From positions 1-11,858 of the forward strand of contig DAONFA010000044.1 in NCBI GenBank assembly GCA_035403355.1: a stretch of 11,858 bases of DNA, written 5' to 3'. This DNA comes from Candidatus Cloacimonas sp. GTDB lineage: Bacteria; Cloacimonadota; Cloacimonadia; Cloacimonadales; Cloacimonadaceae. A program made the translations under genes and the position numbers. Each line of letters begins with the position of its first letter. Positions within the stretch are counted from its first letter, which is position 1. Positions 6,568 to 11,858 of the stretch are shown here, one piece after another. The notes beneath the pieces were generated by a model. The model was not told the origin of the DNA, made no database searches, and worked only from the letters and a program-made list of their open reading frames with translations.

Positions 6568-8465
6568 TATATCACCCCCATCTGTTTTGCCAAATCCCGT
6601 AAAGTAGCTGTCACATCTGCCTTAAGGTGAATAAAATAATTTATTCCTGCCTGCTTGTAGTCCGCAATTTTATCAGCAGGATAACCAGCTAAAATCAATA
6701 TTTTGTCTTTCATCCGGCTACATATTTCCGGAACTAAGCTAACATAATTTTCATCCGTGGAACAAATACAAAAGGCAGCAGCACCCGATTTCTCTGCCGC
6801 TGTTACTGCTTCCTCAACAGTATTAAAACCATCGGGATAAATAACTTCCAAGCCACCTACAGGAAAGAAATTGAGGGCAAAATCAGCTCTGGCTTTATAT
6901 TCTGCCAAAGTTCCCATATTCAGTAAAAAGACCTTTTTATTGGTTTGGCTTGCTTCCATCTGCATTCTTAAATTCTCCATTTCTTCTACAGCTCTATGCT
7001 TCGGTAATGCTCCATCTTTCAGAACAAAAGCTTTATCTTCTTTTGCAGCAGGTTTATCAGCTTTTTGCGGAGTCGGCATTTTCTCTTCCGGGTTGGCATA
7101 CATATTGATACCCACGAAGATGTTTTTTCTTTTATTCACAGCTTCAATTCTTTCCCTAACTATTAGTTCAATGCTGTTATGAATTTCTCCCTTTATCAAA
7201 CATTGCAGCATTCCCCCCTTGCCTTCAATTTCCTGCATCAATTTCCACGCCTTGTTTGCCAGTTCCTTAGTAAGCCATTCAATATAGTAACAGCCCCCTG
7301 CTGGGTCAAGCACTTTATCCAAATGTGCCTCTTCTTTTAAGATTATCTGCTGATTTCTTGCCAAGCGCATAGAAAATTCATCCGGCTGAGCAATTAACTC
7401 ATCAAAACAGCCAATTTCCAAACTATCTACCCCTCCAATCACAGCGGCAAAACCTTCAGTAGCAGTTCTCAACACATTTACATAAATGTCGTAGAGGGTC
7501 TTATTGAATTTAGCTGTCTTACCGTGAATCCAAACCTTTTGAGTTTCCTCTCCCCCACCGAAAGCATTAATCATTTCCGCCCAAAGTAAACGCAGAGCAC
7601 GCACTTTGGCTATTTCCATAAAGAAATTGGAACCCAGAGTTAGTTTTACTTGAAATAAAGGTGCTACCTGCTCAATTGTCCAACCGGAATTCAGTAATTG
7701 TCTTAAATAATAAATTGCCGTAGCCAATGCCAAAGCCAGTTCCTGAACGCTGGAAGCGCCTGCAGATTCGTAACAAGAGGTATCTATGCTGAGAATTCTG
7801 TTCTGGGGCATTTTTTCTACATTCCATTTTATTATTTCTGCCAATTTCTCTTCCGCATCTGCCAAAGTGCAAGACAGATAACCTTTTTCGGCAAGTTCCC
7901 CGATAAAATCAAGTCCTATGCCTGCTTCCAGGGACTTTATAGCTATATTATGTTTAGCTGCATATTGCTCCCAGGTCTGCAGTATTTCTATATCCTCAAT
8001 ACCTAATTGCATAAACAGGGGGGCAGAATTAAGGTATATCCCGTCCAAAAGTGTTTCCCAGTCAGTTAAGCTCTGTATTTTTATCCCTTCTGCGGAACTA
8101 AAATTACTCAAGGTAATATTTACTGCCGTCAAACCCTGATTTAATTCCTTCAGCAATATCTTGTTCAATTCCTTCAGGTCTGTCTCCGGATGGTTTTGAG
8201 CAATTAACCAACCCTCGGTTAAAAACCGGAGGGGATTATTGCCCCGCACGAAAGGACTGCTTCCCGGTTGGCTTCCTGTAAAAGGAATACCCGCTATATC
8301 TTCTTGACGATAGATTGGCTGCAGAGTTATTCCTTCCGTGGTTTTGGTTTTAAGAACTTTGTCCAAATCTGCACCTTTCAATCCTGCTTGCACTGCTTGC
8401 AACCATTCCTCAAAGCTGGGAGGAGGGAATTCCTGCAGCAGGTTTAACTTAATTTCACTGTCCAC
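6567..8465 (-). CDS. mutA: Methylmalonyl-CoA mutase, small (non-catalytic) subunit
   Basis: 632 residues from the GTG at 8465. This start is chosen because AAGGAG (8477-8472) lies 6 bases upstream, and because extending to an ATG at 8528 would translate the palindromic repeats in the intergenic DNA. Homology to MutB runs through the barrel (NFFMEIAKVRALRLLWAEMI aligns with MutB NYFMEVAKLRGARVLWAKII; DPAGGCYYIEW aligns with DPWAGSYYVEF). At the C-terminus (about 509-629) a cobalamin-domain fold is recognisable, but the DxHxxG region is replaced by LNMGTLAEYKARA and the cobalt-binding His is absent. This is normal for the structural subunit of heterodimeric mutases. A charged, Pro/Lys-rich linker (about 460-490) joins the two parts. 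First gene of the mutA-mutB-meaB operon. Sure of family; fairly sure of start. Confidence 0.95.
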   Translation of the reverse strand: MDSEIKLNLLQEFPPPSFEEWLQAVQAGLKGADLDKVLKTKTTEGITLQPIYRQEDIAGIPFTGSQPGSSPFVRGNNPLRFLTEGWLIAQNHPETDLKELNKILLKELNQGLTAVNITLSNFSSAEGIKIQSLTDWETLLDGIYLNSAPLFMQLGIEDIEILQTWEQYAAKHNIAIKSLEAGIGLDFIGELAEKGYLSCTLADAEEKLAEIIKWNVEKMPQNRILSIDTSCYESAGASSVQELALALATAIYYLRQLLNSGWTIEQVAPLFQVKLTLGSNFFMEIAKVRALRLLWAEMINAFGGGEETQKVWIHGKTAKFNKTLYDIYVNVLRTATEGFAAVIGGVDSLEIGCFDELIAQPDEFSMRLARNQQIILKEEAHLDKVLDPAGGCYYIEWLTKELANKAWKLMQEIEGKGGMLQCLIKGEIHNSIELIVRERIEAVNKRKNIFVGINMYANPEEKMPTPQKADKPAAKEDKAFVLKDGALPKHRAVEEMENLRMQMEASQTNKKVFLLNMGTLAEYKARADFALNFFPVGGLEVIYPDGFNTVEEAVTAAEKSGAAAFCICSTDENYVSLVPEICSRMKDKILILAGYPADKIADYKQAGINYFIHLKADVTATLRDLAKQMGVI

Positions 8466-8471
8466 TATTTT

Positions 8472-8477
8472 CTCCTT
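8472..8477 (-). promoter_or_regulatory. Ribosome binding site deciding the mutA start
   Basis: AAGGAG on the minus strand is 6 bases from the GTG at 8465-8463. It selects this GTG over the upstream in-frame ATG at 8528, which lies in the loop and right arm of a palindrome. Confidence 0.7.
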
Positions 8478-8481
8478 TTCT

Positions 8482-8592
8482 ATCCGAAAAACGACATATT
8501 TGTCGTTCCCATTCCGGAAAAACGACATCCTTGTCGTTTATTATGGTTGACCAGGAGGTCAACCTTCCGAGAATACGACATTCTTGTCGTTT
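8482..8592. repeat. Cluster of four short palindromes upstream of mutA
   Basis: Three copies of ACGACA-N4-TGTCGT occur at 8491-8506 (loop TATT), 8522-8537 (TCCT) and 8575-8590 (TTCT). Each is preceded on the plus strand by a TCCG-plus-A/G-rich block (TCCGAAAA, TCCGGAAAA, TCCGAGAAT), so the repeat unit is about 22 bases. Between the second and third lies a different perfect palindrome, GGTTGACC-AGGA-GGTCAACC (8545-8564). All four have 4-base loops. Read on the minus strand, the two copies nearest mutA are followed by TTTTT, as in weak terminators. They could be operators, mRNA leader hairpins or a dispersed palindromic element; I cannot tell which. Confidence 0.85.
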
Positions 8593-8613
8593 ATGAATTT
8601 ATCTTATTTTTTA

Positions 8614-8640
8614 GCCACCGAAAGCACCGAATTCACCGAA
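8614..8640. repeat. Three tandem 9-base units ending CACCGAA
   Basis: GCCACCGAA, AGCACCGAA and TTCACCGAA follow each other without gaps. The next bases (AATATTC) leave the pattern. Simple low-copy tandem repeat in intergenic DNA between pgk and mutA; the short plus-strand ORF across it is not considered a gene. Confidence 0.7.
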
Positions 8641-8642
8641 AT

Positions 8643-8648
8643 ATTCTA
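8643..8648 (-). promoter_or_regulatory. Weak candidate -10 box for the mutase operon
   Basis: TAGAAT on the minus strand matches TATAAT at 5 of 6 positions, but the best -35 at 18 bases, TGAATA, matches only 3 of 6. It would give a leader of about 170 bases containing all the palindromes at 8482-8592. Reported because no better promoter was found between pgk and mutA. Confidence 0.2.
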
Positions 8649-8710
8649 TAACTCTCTTTTTATCTTTATTCATCATTCTTTTAGCCCACTATTTTCAGGA
8701 CGCATCACCC

Positions 8711-8748
8711 CCTGCCCTCTGCCCTCAGCTCTCAGCTCTCTGCCCTCA
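8711..8748 (-). repeat. GAGGGCAGA / GAGCTGA low-complexity repeat overlapping the pgk stop
   Basis: On the minus strand the tract is made of GAGGGCAGA and GAGCTGA blocks. The last pgk codons (Arg-Ala-Glu-Ser) and its TGA (8734-8732) lie in this tract. A related tract, GCAGAGGGCAGAGGGCAGAG, appears on the plus strand at 10226-10247, so pgk is flanked by inverted copies of the same motif. Confidence 0.75.
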
Positions 8749-10009
8749 CAATCATCTGCACCGGTTTCATCCCATAAGGAGAACCCTGTTGAATAGCATC
8801 CAGAATCGCTCCCCCTCCGGTGAAGAAATAATAGCTTGGGTCGTTTTGTGCCTTGGCAAATATCCCTGGCAGGTATTCCTTAAAATCCTGAATGGTATCT
8901 CCTCCGCCAAAGAGTTTAACTGCCTGGGAGCATTTATCAATTAATGAATACATAGCCATTGAGCCCTCAGGATAGAGAGCTGTGTAACCCATTACGGCAT
9001 TTACAAAGATAGTTCCTGCTTCCAGAAACACTTTTTGGATTTCGTTTCGGGCAAAGTTCTCAGCGCTCACATCCAAAACATAATTTAGTTTCGTTCCCGG
9101 CTGAAGAGTCTTAACATCCAGTTCTCTTGTCCCCTGTCTTTTTTCTATACCCGTGTTCTCCACAATTATCGGCAATTCCACTATTTTATCCAGGTAATCC
9201 TTACTGTCATTGATAAACTTATTGGCTGCATCAATATCTTCGGGTGTTACCCCCTCAATTTGAAGCTGATATTTACTGCAGAGATAAGCATTATATATCA
9301 CTCCCCCCAAAATCAATTTATCAGCTATTTTCAGCAGAGAAGAAAGAGGCCCGATTTTTGTATCAAACTTAGCTCCCGCCACAATAGCCAAAAAAGGACG
9401 CTGAGGTTCAAAGACCTTGTTCAAATTCGCTATTTCTTTCTGCATTAGCAATCCCGCGTAAGAAGGAAGAAATTTGGCAATATTATAAGTGCTGCTATGG
9501 GCTTGCCACGAACCAAAGGCATCGTTAATATACACATCAGCAAAGGCAGCTAAACCCTGAGCAAAAATATCGGCACTTTCATCTTTTGCCTCTTCTCCCT
9601 TAAACCAACGGGTATTAGGCAAATAAACGAAATCCGCTTCCCCTTTTTTTAATGCCTGCACAGCTTTGCCAATAGGGCTTAAATCCGTTATTCCGCTACT
9701 TCCTTCTGCTCTGCAATTAGGAATTATACCTTTTAACTGAAATTTATTCTTAAGATATTGAACTACGGGCAGAACAGAATCTCCTTCCGAGATGTTAATA
9801 ATACCCGTCTTTTTATCAAAGGGTCTGCCTATATGCGTCATCAAAACAGGTAAACCGCCTTTTCTGTAAATATGCATTAAAGTTGGAATTGTGGCATCAA
9901 TCCGCATCGTGTCTTTGATGATGCCATTTTTAACTACATTGTGGTCCATCCGCACTAGGCAGACATTGTCTTTTAAGTCCGCATCCAGCATATCGGCAAT
10001 CTTGTTCAT
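8732..10009 (-). CDS. pgk: Divergent phosphoglycerate kinase
   Basis: 425 residues, slightly longer than usual. Recognised by VRMDHNV (19-25; family VRVDFNV), Arg37, THIGRP (58-63; family SHLGRP), LPNTRWFKGEE (130-140), NDAFGSWQAHSS (162-173), GAKFDTKIG (212-220) with Lys214, GGGDT (368-372) and TGGGAILD (397-404). The family enzyme transfers phosphate between 1,3-bisphosphoglycerate and ADP in glycolysis and gluconeogenesis. Several positions depart from the family: FGTAHRAH is one residue shorter with Gln169 in place of the phosphate-binding Arg, and WNGPMG is VNAVMG (336-341). The usual GG(M/A) stretch after LI is GGVIYNAYL (235-243). The ADP/ATP-side aspartate and one Arg/His set remain. 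The ATG has AAGGAG 9 bases upstream (10024-10019). It may be a lineage-specific active PGK or a paralogue with changed substrate use. Comparisons are from memory of family motifs. Confidence 0.88.
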   Translation of the reverse strand: MNKIADMLDADLKDNVCLVRMDHNVVKNGIIKDTMRIDATIPTLMHIYRKGGLPVLMTHIGRPFDKKTGIINISEGDSVLPVVQYLKNKFQLKGIIPNCRAEGSSGITDLSPIGKAVQALKKGEADFVYLPNTRWFKGEEAKDESADIFAQGLAAFADVYINDAFGSWQAHSSTYNIAKFLPSYAGLLMQKEIANLNKVFEPQRPFLAIVAGAKFDTKIGPLSSLLKIADKLILGGVIYNAYLCSKYQLQIEGVTPEDIDAANKFINDSKDYLDKIVELPIIVENTGIEKRQGTRELDVKTLQPGTKLNYVLDVSAENFARNEIQKVFLEAGTIFVNAVMGYTALYPEGSMAMYSLIDKCSQAVKLFGGGDTIQDFKEYLPGIFAKAQNDPSYYFFTGGGAILDAIQQGSPYGMKPVQMIVRAES

Positions 10010-10085
10010 TTTCTCTATCTCCTTTTTATATGGATAGTTATATGCACATAGAGATTACTGTTAAAGGTCTTTTCTATTACGGGGA

Positions 10086-10115
10086 TTTATCTCTTAAAAT
10101 GGGGTTATTCGTCAA
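10086..10115 (-). promoter_or_regulatory. Candidate pgk promoter
   Basis: TTGACG (10115-10110, 5 of 6 matches) and GATAAA (10091-10086, 4 of 6) are 18 bases apart on the minus strand, about 80 bases upstream of the pgk ATG. It lies between pgk and the repeats, in the only non-repetitive part of this gap. Confidence 0.35.
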
Positions 10116-10154
10116 GCTATTTCTCGCACATATCAGGGTAGGATTTTAGGAACG

Positions 10155-10187
10155 AGGATTTAAGGATTTAAGGATTAAGAGGATTTA
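10155..10187 (+). repeat. Degenerate tandem AGGATTTA repeat
   Basis: AGGATTTA occurs at 10155-10162, 10163-10170 and 10180-10187, with a variant AGGATTAAG between. GGATT words continue to about 10298, making the area strongly purine-biased on the plus strand. Confidence 0.75.
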
Positions 10188-10196
10188 ATAGGTATT

Positions 10197-10286
10197 GGAT
10201 GAACAGGATTATAGGGATTAATTTAGCAGAGGGCAGAGGGCAGAGAGAAAAATAATAGGTCTGGGATGAACAGGATTATAGGGATT
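10197..10286 (+). repeat. Pair of identical 23-base direct repeats
   Basis: The 23 bases at 10197-10219 (beginning GGATGAACAGGATT) recur exactly at 10264-10286. The 44 bases between them hold the GAGGGCAG tract (10226-10247), so that tract sits between two direct copies. Confidence 0.85.
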
Positions 10287-10323
10287 TAAGGGATTTTAAT
10301 AAATATGGGATGACTTGTGTAGT

Positions 10324-10360
10324 CGGAGGACACCGTTCTTTGTACCGGCGGACGCCGTTC
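10324..10360 (+). repeat. Near-identical 15-base repeat leading into the palindromic element
   Basis: CGGAGGACACCGTTC (10324-10338) and CGGCGGACGCCGTTC (10346-10360) match at 13 of 15 positions with a 22-base period. The second copy forms the first arm of the palindromic element; its two differences (A to C, A to G) restore pairing in that arm. Confidence 0.6.
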
Positions 10361-10403
10361 CGCCGTTTTTTTTATTCGGCGCTACAGCGAGCGCCGGTAC
10401 AAA
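10339..10403. repeat. Three-armed palindromic element with an internal T8 tract
   Basis: Outer arm TTTGTAC (10339-10345) pairs with GTACAAA (10397-10403). Inside are two hairpins, each with 7-bp arms and a 6-base loop: CGGCGGA/TCCGCCG (10346-10352 with 10359-10365) and CGGCGCT/AGCGCCG (10377-10383 with 10390-10396), separated by TTTTTTTTATT. An alternative fold uses a 12-bp outer stem (10339-10350 with 10392-10403). The first hairpin plus T8 looks like a plus-strand intrinsic terminator, yet both flanking genes are on the minus strand. It may be a dispersed palindromic element. Confidence 0.8.
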
Positions 10404-10408
10404 AACCA

Positions 10409-10438
10409 CAAGACCTCTCGCCCTCAAGACCTCTCGCC
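10409..10438 (+). repeat. Doubled 14-base motif CAAGACCTCTCGCC
   Basis: Exact copies lie at 10409-10422 and 10425-10438, 16 bases apart, immediately downstream of the stop codon of the minus-strand surface-protein gene. Confidence 0.75.
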
Positions 10439-10448
10439 ATTTATCTCT

Positions 10449-11804
10449 TCATTTTACCAGCGCAGCTTTCTTCACAAAGGTCTCTTTCCCTACCTGCATC
10501 TTTATAAAATATATTCCCGTTCCACAGGAATATCCGGAATTATCTGTTCCATCCCACAGTAATTTGTATCTTCCCTTCTCTTTTTGTCCCATAGCAAAAC
10601 TGCGCACTAACTGACCGCGGTTATTGTATATTTCTATATTCAAGTTTGCCGGTTGCTCAAGTTCATACATTATCGTAGCGGAAGGATTGAAGGGATTGGG
10701 ATAGATTGAACGGATACCCGTAACTAATGGAATATCCGGAGTTCCATTATTCCCATTACCACCAAAAGTAACACTCCTGGAACCGTAATAATTAACTACT
10801 CCATCTATATCCTGAATCTCCAGCCAGTAATAATAAGTTCCCGGTTCATAGACCTCTTTATCGCTATACACATAAACCTGCTGATGAGAAGTATTGCTGC
10901 CCGGAATTAAAGGACTAATCCTTTCTGCTATTGCCAGGTCATTCACCATTGCCCTATTCACATAAAAACCATTTACTCCCGTTTCGGATTGAGTTACCCA
11001 CATTAAAGTTATCCCACCTTGGGAATTAATGTTTGCGGTGAAAGCAGATAACTCCACCGGTAGAGTAGCATCATTTTCAGTTAAAACTATTGGAATTCCA
11101 TCACCCCCATTTGGATCTACCGTATCAGCTCCGCTGGGCCAAACACCATCACTATCTGTAGCTTGAGCATATAAACTACCATCTGAAAGATTTCTACTTT
11201 CAACGCGTTTAATTCCAGAAAATCCTTTTGTTCCAACTGAATTGGGAATTATTACACCCCATGCACCAGAAACATTGTCTACATTGGTTTTATAAGACCC
11301 AAGAATTTGAGTAATATCAGATAAATCTAATCCATCATTTTCTATAATACTTCCAGCTATAGGCCTTCCAGTTCCTTCTACATTATCATAAACAAACAAA
11401 AAGTTCTTTGCAGGTGACTGAGAAACGCCATATAAGAATGTTCCCTGGTTAACATCTGTAGATGTGCCAAAATTTATTACCTTAAAGGAATTAGCAGTCG
11501 TTAACCGTGTTACAACGCTGGTTCCACCTGCACCATTATTTAGCATTATCCTATAGTATAGATTGTTTCCAGGAGTAAATTTCGCATTCCCGGATGGCTC
11601 ACCCATGAACCAACCGGTATATGAACCATTAGTATCAGTTGTAAATTCCGAATATGTTCCCGCAGTGCTCATTCCTAATGTAGAATTACGAGTGATAGTA
11701 TTATCTGAATTAACAAACCAGCCAATACCTGCACCATTGGTTAAGGCATCATCAGTAGAAAGAACAAACTGTCCAAAATATCTATAGGTAGCATTAGCTA
11801 CCAC
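10449..11804 (-). CDS. Secreted surface protein with C-terminal sorting domain; 5' end missing or broken
   Basis: 451 residues from a GTG at 11804. The C-terminus (about 366-451) is a type A sorting domain / FlgD-Ig-like module: YPNPFNP at 368-374, strands IMYELEQPANLNIEIYN (378-394), the turn WDGTDNSGY (417-425), GIYFIKM (430-436) and a basic end KKAALVK. In FCB-group bacteria this module targets proteins for type IX secretion. A fibronectin-III-like segment precedes it (LPVELSAFTANI 248-259, GVNGFYVNRA 276-285). The N-terminal 240 residues are Gly/Asn/Thr-rich, beta-type sequence of unknown family. No signal peptide is present, although Sec export must come first in this pathway. No SD fits the GTG, no ATG occurs before residue 45, and the frame is closed by TAG at 11825-11823. 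The gene is therefore probably a fragment, or the start lies beyond a frameshift or stop. Function unknown; adhesion or surface binding would be a guess. Confidence 0.75.
   Translation of the reverse strand: MVANATYRYFGQFVLSTDDALTNGAGIGWFVNSDNTITRNSTLGMSTAGTYSEFTTDTNGSYTGWFMGEPSGNAKFTPGNNLYYRIMLNNGAGGTSVVTRLTTANSFKVINFGTSTDVNQGTFLYGVSQSPAKNFLFVYDNVEGTGRPIAGSIIENDGLDLSDITQILGSYKTNVDNVSGAWGVIIPNSVGTKGFSGIKRVESRNLSDGSLYAQATDSDGVWPSGADTVDPNGGDGIPIVLTENDATLPVELSAFTANINSQGGITLMWVTQSETGVNGFYVNRAMVNDLAIAERISPLIPGSNTSHQQVYVYSDKEVYEPGTYYYWLEIQDIDGVVNYYGSRSVTFGGNGNNGTPDIPLVTGIRSIYPNPFNPSATIMYELEQPANLNIEIYNNRGQLVRSFAMGQKEKGRYKLLWDGTDNSGYSCGTGIYFIKMQVGKETFVKKAALVK
11787..11802. repeat. Palindrome at the damaged 5' end of the surface-protein gene
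   Basis: GGTAGC-ATTA-GCTACC is a perfect 6-4-6 inverted repeat overlapping the putative GTG start (11804-11802) by one base. It lies 21 bases from the in-frame TAG. Confidence 0.7.
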
Positions 11805-11858
11805 AGGCTGTTGACAAAGCCCCTATTTTGAAGAACCTAAAATATCTGATCTGAGAAT

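Larger units (their letters stand above)
10010..10448. other. Repeat-rich intergenic region without genes
   Basis: It contains, from the pgk side: the pgk SD and a possible minus-strand promoter, GGATT-rich repeats (10155-10298), a GAGGGCAG tract, a three-armed palindromic element (10339-10403) and a doubled 14-base motif (10409-10438). Short plus-strand ORFs here run through the repeats and into the antisense of the next gene, and I do not call them. Confidence 0.75.

Noticed and set aside
8482..8592. CRISPR array, given regularly repeated palindromes
   Set aside because: Spacing is uneven (31 and 53 bases), the spacers are too short and repetitive, and no cas gene is present.
8466..8731. 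Cobalamin riboswitch in front of the B12-dependent mutase genes
   Set aside because: No B12-box-like conserved core was seen on the minus strand; the region is filled by short palindromes and simple repeats.
8584..8796. 70-codon plus-strand ORF across the pgk-mutA gap
   Set aside because: It reads through the CACCGAA tandem repeat and the GAGGGCAG tract and into antisense pgk, with no SD.
10339..10403. tRNA gene suggested by the three-armed fold with 7-bp outer stem
   Set aside because: No T-loop GTTCRA motif, no anticodon-arm geometry, a T8 tract in the centre, and two symmetrical 6-base-loop hairpins.
10310..10614. Plus-strand ORFs of 65 and 99 codons
   Set aside because: They cross the palindromic element and run antisense to the conserved sorting domain; their composition follows the repeats.

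Overview
The window most resembles a piece of a Candidatus Cloacimonadota (WWE1) chromosome or a related FCB-group bacterium. That is an inference. It rests on an AT-rich genome with Shine-Dalgarno (SD) starts, a B12-dependent methylmalonyl-CoA mutase operon of the kind used in propionate and amino-acid metabolism, a surface protein ending in a YPNPFNP-type C-terminal sorting domain, and repeat-rich intergenic DNA.

Layout. (1) Bases 1-141 hold the 3' end of an unrecognised plus-strand gene. (2) Bases 142-3319 hold a plus-strand signalling cassette. A short leader ORF (17 codons, strong SD) overlaps the start of a lipoprotein of the NMT1/SsuA substrate-binding family. That gene overlaps by 4 bases a membrane sensor with an extracellular Cache-like domain, HAMP linker and SpoIIE/RsbU-type PP2C phosphatase domain. 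No ABC permease or ATPase is present, so the binding protein looks like a ligand-sensing partner of the phosphatase. (3) A 22-base gap carrying a small hairpin separates this cassette from a convergent minus-strand operon, mutA-mutB-meaB (8465 down to 3342). It encodes the two mutase subunits and their G-protein chaperone, with overlapping gene junctions. (4) Bases 8466-8731, between pgk and mutA, hold three near-identical palindromes, a fourth unrelated palindrome and two low-complexity repeat tracts. (5) A divergent phosphoglycerate kinase (8732-10009, minus) has lost several residues conserved in the family, and its last codons and stop lie inside a repeat. (6) Bases 10010-10448 hold a possible pgk promoter, GGATT-rich repeats and a three-armed palindromic element. 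(7) Bases 10449-11804 (minus) encode a secreted protein with a C-terminal sorting domain, but the reading frame has no signal peptide and meets an in-frame TAG upstream, so its 5' end looks broken.

How the genes fit together. The mutase operon interconverts methylmalonyl-CoA and succinyl-CoA, linking propionate to the TCA cycle; MeaB protects and reloads the B12 cofactor. Pgk belongs to central carbon flow but is not obviously co-transcribed with the mutase genes. The cassette at 325-3319 is the best candidate for an undescribed system: a leader peptide, a lipoprotein ligand receptor and a phosphatase output, all translationally coupled.
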